A DNA stretch of 64,000 nucleotides, taken from positions 372,001 to 436,000 of the forward strand of contig NZ_AUHB01000001.1 of the NCBI RefSeq assembly GCF_000422965.1, written 5' to 3'. This document shows positions 10,370 to 18,514 of this stretch, piece after piece. The notes below the pieces were generated by a model that saw nothing but the letters and a program-made list of their open reading frames with translations, had not been told where the DNA came from and did not search any database. Each line of letters opens with the position of its first letter. Position 1 is the first letter of the stretch. Source of the stretch: Pleomorphomonas oryzae DSM 16300. GTDB taxonomy: Bacteria > Pseudomonadota > Alphaproteobacteria > Rhizobiales > Pleomorphomonadaceae. Made by a program: the position numbers and the translations under genes.

Positions 10370-11227
10370 ATGACTGCGAATATGATCGATTCCTGGTTCG
10401 TCAAGGCGATGGTGAAAGCCACCACGGACTGCTGGGAAAAGGGCTGGGATGAGCGCAACGGCGGCAACATCAGCCTGCGCCTCACCGAAGACGACCTTGC
10501 GCCCTACATGGCCGGCATTCGCGAACCGCGCCGGCTGCCGATGACCGAGCCGCTGCCGGCCATCGCCGGACAGAGCTACATCGTTACCGGCACCGGCAAG
10601 TTCTTCCGCAACGTCCAGCTCGATCCGGAGAACAATCTCGGCGTCGTGCGCGTTGGCGCTGACGGCAGCTATCTGGAAGTGTTGTGGGGCTATCGCGACG
10701 GCGGCGCGCCGACGTCGGAATACTCCAGCCATTTCAAGGGCCATATCGCCCGGCAAAACGCCACCAACGGCAGCGACCGCGTCGTGCTGCACTGCCATGC
10801 CACCAACCTCATCGCGCTCACCTATGTGCTCGACTGGAGCGACGCCAACGTGACGCGCGCGCTCTGGGAAGGCTCCACCGAGTGCCTGGTGGTGTTCCCC
10901 GACGGCGTCGGCACCATGCCCTGGCTAGTGCCCGGTACTGACCAGATGGGCGATGCCACGTGCCGTCTGCTCGCCAAGCGGCCGCTGGTGCTCTGGCCGT
11001 TCCATGGCGTGTTCGGCGTCGGCCCGACGCTCGATGACGCCTTCGGCTTGGTCGACACCGCCGAGAAGGCCGCTGAGATCCTGGTGAAGGTGTTGTCGAT
11101 GGGCGGACCGCGCCAGTCAATGACGACACAGGACCTTGTTGACCTCGCCGCCCGCTTCAAGGTGGTACCGCAGCCCGAAGCCATGGCGCTCGACGGCTGG
11201 AAGCTCGCCGGCCCCAAGGCCGTTTGA
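10370..11227 (+). CDS. rhaD: Rhamnulose-1-phosphate aldolase
   Basis: A class II zinc aldolase of 285 residues, cleaving L-rhamnulose-1-phosphate to dihydroxyacetone phosphate and L-lactaldehyde. [33 protein letters not shown] and [14 protein letters not shown] (zinc histidines) match the enteric RhaD closely, as does [23 protein letters not shown] at 10370 lies 6 bp after rhaI; a second in-frame ATG at 10382 is possible. In many rhizobia the rhamnose aldolase is instead fused to a dehydrogenase, so the stand-alone enteric form is notable. Confidence 0.95.
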   Translation: MTANMIDSWFVKAMVKATTDCWEKGWDERNGGNISLRLTEDDLAPYMAGIREPRRLPMTEPLPAIAGQSYIVTGTGKFFRNVQLDPENNLGVVRVGADGSYLEVLWGYRDGGAPTSEYSSHFKGHIARQNATNGSDRVVLHCHATNLIALTYVLDWSDANVTRALWEGSTECLVVFPDGVGTMPWLVPGTDQMGDATCRLLAKRPLVLWPFHGVFGVGPTLDDAFGLVDTAEKAAEILVKVLSMGGPRQSMTTQDLVDLAARFKVVPQPEAMALDGWKLAGPKAV

Positions 11228-11303
11228 TCACTCGCGCCGGCGCTTGCCCCCGCGGCGCCGGCGCGCCATCGTCCCTGCCCCCACCCGGAGCCGAGACAGA
11301 CCC

Positions 11304-12116
11304 ATGCATGAACGCGAACGCCACCGCATCATCCTTTCCGCCGTCCAGGAACGTCCAATCCTGACGGTGCAGGACATCGTCGAGCTGACCGACGCCTCGG
11401 AGGCGACGATCCGCCGCGACATCAGCGCGCTGGCGCTTCAAAACCGCCTGAAGAAGGTGCGCGGCGGTGCCGAGGCGCTGCATCCGCCGCAGATCGGCGT
11501 GCTGGCTGCCCGTTCGTTCCGGGCCGACGAGACCGTCAACTCGGCGCAGAAGCGTGCCATTGCCCGCGAGGCCGTGAAGCTCTGCCATGATGGCGAGGCC
11601 ATCACCATCAACGGTGGCACGACGACTTTTCCGATGGTGCATTTCCTGGCGCAGATGCGCCTGCAGGTGATGACCAACTCGTTCCCGATCGCCGAGCACC
11701 TGATCAAGCATTCCAAATGCACGGTGATGCTGCCGGCCGGCGCTGTCTATCGCGAGCAGAATATCATTCTGTCCCCCTTCGACAGCGACGGCACCGGCCA
11801 CTTCTACGCCCGCCGCTTCTTCATGGGTGCCCGCGGCGTATCGCCGCTCGGCGTCATGGAATCGGACTCGCTGATCATTCAATCCGAGCAACGGCTGATG
11901 CGACAGGCCGACGAACTCGTCGTCTTGGTCGACAGCTCCAAATTCAAGACACGGTCCAGCCTGATCCTCTGCCCGCTCGAACGGGTGAGCACGATCATCA
12001 CGGATGACGGCATCGACGAGCGCGACCGGCGGATGGTGGAAGCCGCCGGCATCGAGCTGATCGTCGCATCCACGGACAAGAAAGAGGACATCCAGCAATC
12101 CCCGACCGTCGCCTGA
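11304..12116 (+). CDS. rhaR: DeoR-family regulator of rhamnose catabolism
   Basis: A 270-residue regulator. The N-terminal DeoR helix-turn-helix reads TVQDIVELTDASEATIRRDI near residues 19-38, followed by a DeoRC sugar-phosphate sensing domain with INGGTTTF, FFMGARGVSPLGVMESD and VVLVDSSKF. The ATG at 11304 is the family start; an in-frame ATG at 11136 would add 56 unrelated residues. It sits directly upstream of rhaSTPQ, the order known from rhizobial rha loci, where RhaR represses until a rhamnose metabolite is present. Confidence 0.9.
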   Translation: MHERERHRIILSAVQERPILTVQDIVELTDASEATIRRDISALALQNRLKKVRGGAEALHPPQIGVLAARSFRADETVNSAQKRAIAREAVKLCHDGEAITINGGTTTFPMVHFLAQMRLQVMTNSFPIAEHLIKHSKCTVMLPAGAVYREQNIILSPFDSDGTGHFYARRFFMGARGVSPLGVMESDSLIIQSEQRLMRQADELVVLVDSSKFKTRSSLILCPLERVSTIITDDGIDERDRRMVEAAGIELIVASTDKKEDIQQSPTVA

Positions 12117-12168
12117 CAGAGGAATGAGGCGGAGGTCGACGGAAGGTCGCAACGGGAGGAGACCCCAA

Positions 12169-13164
12169 ATGACCCTGTTCAAGAAACTGATTGTTACGAC
12201 GGCCGCCGCCATCGCCCTGATGGCCGGTCCGGCCAGCGCCGAAAACCTCAAGATCGCGCTCGTGGTCAAGACGCTCGGCAACGGCTTCTTCGACGCTGCC
12301 CACAAGGGTGCCGAGGAAGCGGCCAAGGAACTTGGCAACGTCGATATCATCTATACCGGCCCGACCACCTCGACAGCGGAAGCGCAGATTGATGTCGTCA
12401 ACTCGCTGATCGCCCAGAAGGTCGACGCCATCGCCATCTCGGCCAATGACAAGGACGCTCTGGTTCCGGCCCTCAAGAAGGCCATGCAGCGCGGCATCAC
12501 CGTCATCTCTTGGGATTCGGGCGTGGCGCCGGAAGGCCGCCTGATGCACCTCAACCCGTCGTCCAACCCGCTGATCGGCAACATGTGCGTCAAACTGGCC
12601 TCCGACGGCCTCGGCTCGGACAAGGGCGACGTCGCCATCCTCTCGGCCGCCTCGACGGCGACCAACCAGAACATCTGGATCGAGGAGATGAAGAAGGTCC
12701 TGCCCAACTATAAGAACGTCAACCTGGTCGACACCGTCTATGGCGATGATCTCGCCGACAAGTCCTACCGCGAGACGCAGGGCCTGATCGCCAAGTATCC
12801 CAACCTCAAGGCGATCATCGCTCCGACATCGGTCGGCATCGTTGCTGCCGCCCAGGCCGTTGAAGACGCCGGCCTGATCGGCAAGGTCAACGTCACGGGC
12901 CTCGGCCTGCCGTCGGAAATGGCCGGCCACGTCAAGGCTGGCTCGTCCAAGGCTTTCGCCATTTGGAACCCGATCGACCTCGGCTATTCGGCGACCTACC
13001 TCGCCTATGAGCTGAAGACCGGCAAGGCCGAAGCCAAGCCGGATGCCGAGATCTCTATCGGCCGCATGGGCAAGATCAAGCTCGACGCCAACAACGAGGC
13101 GGCCATGGCCGATCCGTTCGTCTACGACGCCAAGAACGTCGAGGAATTCGCCAAGATCTTCTGA
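12169..13164 (+). CDS. rhaS: Rhamnose-binding periplasmic protein
   Basis: A 331-residue solute-binding protein of the ribose/galactose type. The signal peptide runs from the KK pair through AAAIALMAGPASA, with cleavage before ENLKIALVV. The mature part has KTLGNGFFDAAHKGAEEAAK and repeated sugar-binding-lobe motifs. ATG at 12169 follows GGGAGGA. It precedes the ATPase and two permeases in the rhaSTPQ order and is followed by a strong hairpin. Confidence 0.92.
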   Translation: MTLFKKLIVTTAAAIALMAGPASAENLKIALVVKTLGNGFFDAAHKGAEEAAKELGNVDIIYTGPTTSTAEAQIDVVNSLIAQKVDAIAISANDKDALVPALKKAMQRGITVISWDSGVAPEGRLMHLNPSSNPLIGNMCVKLASDGLGSDKGDVAILSAASTATNQNIWIEEMKKVLPNYKNVNLVDTVYGDDLADKSYRETQGLIAKYPNLKAIIAPTSVGIVAAAQAVEDAGLIGKVNVTGLGLPSEMAGHVKAGSSKAFAIWNPIDLGYSATYLAYELKTGKAEAKPDAEISIGRMGKIKLDANNEAAMADPFVYDAKNVEEFAKIF

Positions 13165-13178
13165 TCCGGCATGAAATC

Positions 13179-13204
13179 CCGGGCCCGGCTTTGGCCGGGC
13201 CCGG
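13179..13204 (+). terminator. Strong GC hairpin after rhaS
   Basis: CCGGGCCCGGC and GCCGGGCCCGG form a perfect 11-bp stem with the four-base loop TTTG, 14 bp after the rhaS stop. No U-run follows. Its position after a binding-protein gene fits mRNA stabilisation or partial termination before rhaT. Confidence 0.65.
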
Positions 13205-13225
13205 TACTCCAATATGTCGAGATAG

Positions 13226-13394
13226 CCCCCTCTCCCTGTCCCTCCCCTAGTTCGGTGAGGGGACGCGGTTGCCAAAGACCGGAGCTCCCTCCTCCCCGGC
13301 TTCCGACGTCCCATCCGATGCGCTCCCTCCAGCGCAGTTTCAGGATCATGGCAGGGTCCCCTCCCATCTGGTCAGGAGGGACAGGGAGAGGGGG
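13226..13394. repeat. 169-bp intergenic element with perfect 20-bp terminal inverted repeats
   Basis: CCCCCTCTCCCTGTCCCTCC at 13226-13245 is the exact reverse complement of 13375-13394. The interior has no open frame of note. Palindromic intergenic elements of this size (RIME-like) are common in rhizobial genomes. It fills most of the 352-bp gap between rhaS and rhaT; the rest of that gap holds only the rhaS hairpin. Confidence 0.65.
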
Positions 13395-13516
13395 TAACTC
13401 CGCCGACCGATCCATGCCGGCCGTCGTCCCGGCGAGATCATCGCGACGGCTCCATCCGATCGCCGCCCAATCCCTCAGGCCGCAAGCCTCCACAGCGAAA
13501 AGCGTCTGACAACGTC

Positions 13517-15040
13517 ATGCTCCCAACGGACACTCCCATTCCAGAGCCCATCCTGAAGATGACGGGCATCTCCAAAACCTTTCCAGGCGTCAAGGCACTG
13601 TCCGACGTGGCGCTCGAACTTCGCCCCGGCCATGTCACGGCGCTGATCGGAGAGAACGGTGCGGGCAAGTCGACACTGGTCAAGATCCTGACCGGCATCT
13701 ACCAGCCGGACGGCGGCAGCATCCAGATCGACGGCAAGGAAGTTACGCTTCCCACCGCCGAAGCGGCGCAGGGACTCGGCATTACCGCCATCCACCAGGA
13801 AACGGTGCTGTTCGATGAGCTGACGGTCGCCGAAAATATCTACATCGGTCATCAGCCGCGCAATCGCTACGGCCTGATCGACTGGGTGGCGATGCATGCC
13901 CGCGCCGCCGCCATCCTGCATGGCATCGACGCGCCGATCTCGACGCGCACACGCCTCAAGGATCTTTCGATCGCCCAGCGCCACCTCGTGGCGATCGCCC
14001 GTGCGCTCTCCATCGACGCGCGCATCGTCATCATGGACGAGCCGACCGCCGCCCTCTCCTACAAGGAGGTGGAGGAGCTGTTCGGAATCATCGACAGGCT
14101 GAAGAAAGCTGGCAAGGCCATCCTGTTCATCAGCCATAAGTTCGAGGAAGTCTGGCAGATCTGCGAGTACTTTGCCGTCTTCCGCGATGGCGGTCAGGTG
14201 GGCGCAGGCCGGCTCGACGAAGTGTCGCACGCCGACCTCGTGAAGATGATGGTTGGCCGCGACGTGACGCAGGCTTTCCCCAAACTTCCGGCCGAGATCG
14301 GCGAGGTGGTGCTGAAAGTGGATGGTTATTGCCATCCGACCGAGTTCGACCAGGTGTCATTGGAGCTCCGCCGCGGCGAGATCCTCGGCCTCTACGGTCT
14401 GGTCGGTGCCGGCCGTTCCGAGTTCTGTCAGGCGCTGTTCGGTGTCACCCGTCCGTCGGCCGGAATGGTCACCCTGTCGGGCAAGCCGATCACCGTTCGC
14501 TCGCCATCCGATGCCATTGATGCCGGCATCGTCTATGTACCGGAAGAACGCGGTCGCCACGGCGCCATCACCGCCATGTCGATCGCCTCCAACATCTCGT
14601 TGCCATCGCTGAAGGTCACCAGCCGCCGCAACTTCCTGCGCATGGCCGAGGAATTCGATCTCGCCCGCAAATACGCCGAACGGCTCGACCTGCGCGCCGC
14701 CTCGCTCAGCCAGCCGGTCGGTACGCTGTCAGGCGGCAATCAGCAGAAGGTGGTGATCGGCAAGTGGCTGGCGACGCTGCCGAAAGTGATCATCCTCGAC
14801 GAACCGACCAAGGGCATCGACATTGGTTCCAAGGCTGCCGTGCATGCCTTCATGAGTCAGCTCGCCGTCGAAGGCCTCGCCGTCATCATGGTGTCGAGCG
14901 AGATCCCGGAGATCCTTGGCATGAGTGATCGCGTCATCGTCATGCGCGAAGGCCGAATGGCCGGCGTGTTCGAGCGCGAGGGCCTGACGCCTGAGGCGCT
15001 GGTGCGCGCGGCAACCGGCAACAAGGAGGCCGCCGCGTGA
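13517..15040 (+). CDS. rhaT: Rhamnose ABC importer ATPase (two ABC domains)
   Basis: A 507-residue RbsA-type protein with two tandem nucleotide-binding domains. Domain 1 has Walker A GENGAGKST near residue 43 and Walker B IVIMDEPTAALS. Domain 2 has the degenerate GLVGAGRSE in place of Walker A, normal for this class, then LSGGNQQKVVIGKWL and VIILDEPTKGID. ATG at 13517 lacks a clear Shine-Dalgarno sequence, so the exact start is less certain. It energises import through RhaP and RhaQ. Confidence 0.93.
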   Translation: MLPTDTPIPEPILKMTGISKTFPGVKALSDVALELRPGHVTALIGENGAGKSTLVKILTGIYQPDGGSIQIDGKEVTLPTAEAAQGLGITAIHQETVLFDELTVAENIYIGHQPRNRYGLIDWVAMHARAAAILHGIDAPISTRTRLKDLSIAQRHLVAIARALSIDARIVIMDEPTAALSYKEVEELFGIIDRLKKAGKAILFISHKFEEVWQICEYFAVFRDGGQVGAGRLDEVSHADLVKMMVGRDVTQAFPKLPAEIGEVVLKVDGYCHPTEFDQVSLELRRGEILGLYGLVGAGRSEFCQALFGVTRPSAGMVTLSGKPITVRSPSDAIDAGIVYVPEERGRHGAITAMSIASNISLPSLKVTSRRNFLRMAEEFDLARKYAERLDLRAASLSQPVGTLSGGNQQKVVIGKWLATLPKVIILDEPTKGIDIGSKAAVHAFMSQLAVEGLAVIMVSSEIPEILGMSDRVIVMREGRMAGVFEREGLTPEALVRAATGNKEAAA

Positions 15041-15086
15041 GACGCTCCTCCATCAGCCCTGCCATTTTCGCCCCGGAGTTTTTCCG

Positions 15087-16076
15087 ATGAACACCCTCCG
15101 CAGCCTTCTCGCGCGGCGCGAAGCGCTCCTGGTGCTGGCCTGCCTTCTGCTGCTTGCTGCCATCACCGCTCGTTTCCCCGCCTTCTCGACACCTCACAAT
15201 CTTGCCGGCGTCTTCAACGACACCTCTATCCTGATCATGATGGCGCTCGGCCAGTCGGCGGTGATCCTGACCAAGTCGATCGACCTGTCGGTGGCCGCCA
15301 ACGTGGCGCTGACCGGCATGACGGTGGCCATGCTGAATCATCTGGCTCCCGGTCTGCCGGTGGTCGTGCTGATCGTCGTCGCCTTGGGCATGGGCATGCT
15401 GCTCGGGGCCATCAACGGCTTCCTGGTCTGGTGGCTCGACATTCCGGCCATCGTCGTGACGCTCGGCACCATGACCATCTTCCGGGGTCTTGCTTTCGTC
15501 GAATCCGGCGGCGCCTGGGTCAACGCCCATGAGATGTCGCCGACTTTCCTGGAACTGCCCCGCGCCCTAGTCCTCGGTCTGCCGGTGCTGTCGTGGGTTG
15601 GCATTCTCGCCATCGTGCTGGCCGCAACGCTCTTCACCCGCACCGGCCTCGGTCGCGCCTTCTACGCGACCGGCGGCAACGCCGTGGCCGCCGTCTATGC
15701 CGGCATCGATATCGGCAAGACGCGGTTTCTCGCCTTCGTACTGTCGGGCACAGTGGCCGGCCTCTGCGGCTACCTCTGGGTATCGCGCTACGCCGTCGCC
15801 TATGTCGACGTGGCCTCGGGCTTCGAGCTCGACACCATCGCCGCCTGCGTCATCGGCGGCGTCTCGACCATTGGCGGCGTCGGCACGGTCGGCGGCGTGG
15901 TGCTGGGAGCGCTGTTCCTGGGCATCATCAAGAATGCGCTGCCGGTGATCGGCATCTCACCCTTCTGGCAGATGGCCATTTCCGGCGCCATCATCATTGC
16001 CGCCGTCGTCATCAATGCCCGCGGCGAACGCGTCAAGGGCCGGGTCATCCTCCGCCGCAAGGAGCTTCCGCTATGA
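15087..16076 (+). CDS. rhaP: Rhamnose ABC importer permease
   Basis: A 329-residue RbsC-like permease with eight to ten hydrophobic segments. AVILTKSIDLSVAANVALTG and NGFLVWWLDIPAIVVTLGTM are typical of the family, as is the glycine-rich GGVSTIGGVGTVGGVVLGAL near the C-terminus. Its TGA overlaps the ATG of rhaQ. Confidence 0.92.
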   Translation: MNTLRSLLARREALLVLACLLLLAAITARFPAFSTPHNLAGVFNDTSILIMMALGQSAVILTKSIDLSVAANVALTGMTVAMLNHLAPGLPVVVLIVVALGMGMLLGAINGFLVWWLDIPAIVVTLGTMTIFRGLAFVESGGAWVNAHEMSPTFLELPRALVLGLPVLSWVGILAIVLAATLFTRTGLGRAFYATGGNAVAAVYAGIDIGKTRFLAFVLSGTVAGLCGYLWVSRYAVAYVDVASGFELDTIAACVIGGVSTIGGVGTVGGVVLGALFLGIIKNALPVIGISPFWQMAISGAIIIAAVVINARGERVKGRVILRRKELPL

Positions 16077-17089
16077 GCGATCAATCCGCCGCCCTTTCGC
16101 CGCGCCACATTCCGGACCGCCTCGACGGCCCGCTCAAGCGAGCGCTCAAAAGCTGGGAAATGCTGCTGCTCGCGGTGGCGATCGCCATTGCCATCGCCAA
16201 CTCTCTGGCCTCGCCCTACTTCCTCGATCCTTGGAACCTCTCCGACGCGACATTCAACTTCACCGAGAAGGCCATCCTGGCGCTGGCGATGACCTTTGTG
16301 ATCATTTCGGGTGAGATCGACCTGTCGGTAGCCTCGATTATCGCGCTGGCCTCGACGGCCATGGGGGCCGCCGCCGCAGCGGGAGCCGGCACGCCGGTGC
16401 TGTTCCTGATCGGCCTCGGGGTTGGCCTCGTCTGCGGCCTGTTCAACGGCTTCCTGGTGGCCAAGCTCGGCCTGCCGGCCATCGTCGCCACTATCGGCAC
16501 CATGAGCCTTTATCGCGGCATCGCCTATGTCGTACTCGGCGACCAGGTCTACAAGAACTATCCGGCCGACTTTGCGGTGTTCGGCCAGGGTTATGCCGTC
16601 TGGATCTTCTCGATCGAGTTCGTCACCTTCCTCGTGCTGGCGGTCATCGCTGGCGTGGTGCTGCACAAGACGATCTTCGGCCGGCAGGTCTATGCCGTCG
16701 GCAATAACGCGCTGGCGGCTCGCTTTTCAGGCGTCAAGGTCCAGCGCATCAAGTTCATCGTCTTCCTGATGACCGGCGCCGCCGCCGGTCTCGCCTCGGT
16801 GATGCTGACCTCGCGGCTGGGCTCTACTCGCCCTTCGATCGCCGTCGGCTGGGAACTCGATGCCGTGACCATGGCCGTGCTGGGTGGCGTCGGCATCAAC
16901 GGCGGCACCGGCAACATCCTGGGCGTGGTCATCGCCGCCTTCGTGATGGGCCTCGTCACCTTCGGCCTCGGCCTGCTCAACGTGCCTGGCATCGTCATGA
17001 GCATCTTCATGGGCCTGATGCTGATCCTGGTGATTGCCCTGCCGCTGGTCGTGCAGCGGATCAACAGCCATCGCCGCATTGCCCGCTGA
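16073..17089 (+). CDS. rhaQ: Rhamnose ABC importer permease
   Basis: A 338-residue RbsC-like permease, paralogous to RhaP. SGEIDLSVASIIALAS and NGFLVAKLGLPAIVATIGTM are present, with many hydrophobic helices and GGVGINGGTGNILGVVIAAF. ATG at 16073 overlaps the rhaP stop (ATGA) after AAGGAG; the open frame upstream of it belongs to no recognisable protein. It completes the rhaSTPQ importer. Confidence 0.92.
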   Translation: MSDQSAALSPRHIPDRLDGPLKRALKSWEMLLLAVAIAIAIANSLASPYFLDPWNLSDATFNFTEKAILALAMTFVIISGEIDLSVASIIALASTAMGAAAAAGAGTPVLFLIGLGVGLVCGLFNGFLVAKLGLPAIVATIGTMSLYRGIAYVVLGDQVYKNYPADFAVFGQGYAVWIFSIEFVTFLVLAVIAGVVLHKTIFGRQVYAVGNNALAARFSGVKVQRIKFIVFLMTGAAAGLASVMLTSRLGSTRPSIAVGWELDAVTMAVLGGVGINGGTGNILGVVIAAFVMGLVTFGLGLLNVPGIVMSIFMGLMLILVIALPLVVQRINSHRRIAR

Positions 17090-17110
17090 CCGCCAATCAA
17101 GGACAAGGAA

Positions 17111-18514
17111 ATGTCGACGACGCCGAGGTTTGTTGCGGTTCTCGATGTGGGCAAGACCAACGTCAAGCTGGTGGTCCACGACCTCGAGAGCGGTGGGGAC
17201 GTGTTCGTCCGCACGCGGCCCAATGCCGTCGTCGACGCACCACCCTACCCGCACTATGACGTGGAGGGCATGTGGGCCTTCTTCCTGGATACGTTGAAGG
17301 AGGCTACGGCCAGCCAGCAGATCGATGCGCTCTCCTTCACCACTCATGGCGCCACGTTTGCCCTGCTGGCTGGGGATCAGCTGGCAATGCCGATCCTCGA
17401 TTATGAGTTCCATGGCCCCGATGCTCTCGACGGGGCTTATGCCACCGTCCGACCGCCGTTCAGCGAGAGCTTCACGCCTCGCCTGCCCGGCGGTCTCAAC
17501 GCAGGCGCACAGCTCTATTGGCAGTCTCGCACCTTCCCGGATGTCTTCGCGAAGGTGACGGCCATCGTTCCCTATCCTCAATACTGGGCGTTCCGCTTTA
17601 CCGGTGTGCTGGCGAGCGAACCGACATCGCTCGGCGTTCACACCGATCTCTGGGTGCCGGAAAAGCGCAGCTATTCTTCTTTTGCCACGACCGAAGGCTG
17701 GGACGGGCTGTTTGCCCCGCTGCGCTCCGCGTTCGACAAGCTTAGCACGGTGACAGCCGATATCGCCGCGCGAACCGGCCTTTCTTCCGACACGCCGGTT
17801 TATTGCGGCATCCACGACTCCAACGCTTCTCTGCTGCCGCATCTTCTCAGTCGAAAGCCGCCGTTCACGGTGCTCTCCACCGGCACCTGGGCAATCATCT
17901 TCGCCGTGGGTGGTGATGCCTCGGCGCTCGATGCCGCCCGCGACGGGCTCTGCAATATCGATGCCTTCGGTCATGCCGTGCCGTCATCGCGTTTCATGGG
18001 TGGGCGCGAGTTCGATCTTCTGACGGACGGTCACGCAAAGAGGCCCGCCCCTGAGGATGTACGTGTCGTTCTTGACGAGGGCATCATGGTCCGCCCGACC
18101 TTCGTGCCCGGTTGCGGTCCTTTTCCTGAGGGAAAAGGAAGCTGGGGCGTTGATCCGGCGTCGCTTTCGGGCGGCGTACGCACCGCCGCCGCCAGCCTCT
18201 ACTTGGCACTGGTGGCCCGCGCCGCGATGGCGGTAGCTGGTGCCGCCGGGCCGATCGTCGTGGAAGGGCCGTTCGGCCGCGACACGTTATTTGCCGAGGC
18301 GCTGCAACAGCTTACCGGTCGATCCGTTTTGATCGCCGCCGGCGCTACCGGCACGTCGACAGGCGCCGCCATGCTGGCTCTTGGCCCGCACGGACGCCCC
18401 AACCTCGCGCCCGATCAGCAGGTTGGCGGCATTTATGACCTCGCCGGCCTCAAGGATTACGCGGACTGCTGGGCGAGCCGAAGCTGCGGACCGATCCGCC
18501 CTCTCAGTCCATAG
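17111..18514 (+). CDS. rhaK: L-rhamnulokinase (FGGY family)
   Basis: A 467-residue carbohydrate kinase phosphorylating L-rhamnulose with ATP. The N-terminal phosphate loop is LDVGKTNVKL near residues 10-19, GIHDSNASLLPHLL and LSTGTWAIIF mark the second phosphate region, and GATGTSTGAAMLALGP lies in the C-terminal FGGY domain. AAGGA precedes the ATG by 5 bp. It ends the rha operon. Its last 58 bp overlap, tail to tail, the 3' end of the histidine kinase gene on the other strand. Confidence 0.92.
   Translation: MSTTPRFVAVLDVGKTNVKLVVHDLESGGDVFVRTRPNAVVDAPPYPHYDVEGMWAFFLDTLKEATASQQIDALSFTTHGATFALLAGDQLAMPILDYEFHGPDALDGAYATVRPPFSESFTPRLPGGLNAGAQLYWQSRTFPDVFAKVTAIVPYPQYWAFRFTGVLASEPTSLGVHTDLWVPEKRSYSSFATTEGWDGLFAPLRSAFDKLSTVTADIAARTGLSSDTPVYCGIHDSNASLLPHLLSRKPPFTVLSTGTWAIIFAVGGDASALDAARDGLCNIDAFGHAVPSSRFMGGREFDLLTDGHAKRPAPEDVRVVLDEGIMVRPTFVPGCGPFPEGKGSWGVDPASLSGGVRTAAASLYLALVARAAMAVAGAAGPIVVEGPFGRDTLFAEALQQLTGRSVLIAAGATGTSTGAAMLALGPHGRPNLAPDQQVGGIYDLAGLKDYADCWASRSCGPIRPLSP

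Noticed and set aside
13227-13394. CRISPR-like or integrase attachment site reading of the 20-bp inverted repeat
   Set aside because: Only one inverted pair is present, with no direct repeats, integrase or tRNA end nearby; an intergenic palindromic element is simpler.
15593-16072. Long N-terminal extension of rhaQ from 15593
   Set aside because: It runs in another frame through rhaP and is rich in Arg and His, a shadow; the ATGA overlap at 16073 fits the true start.
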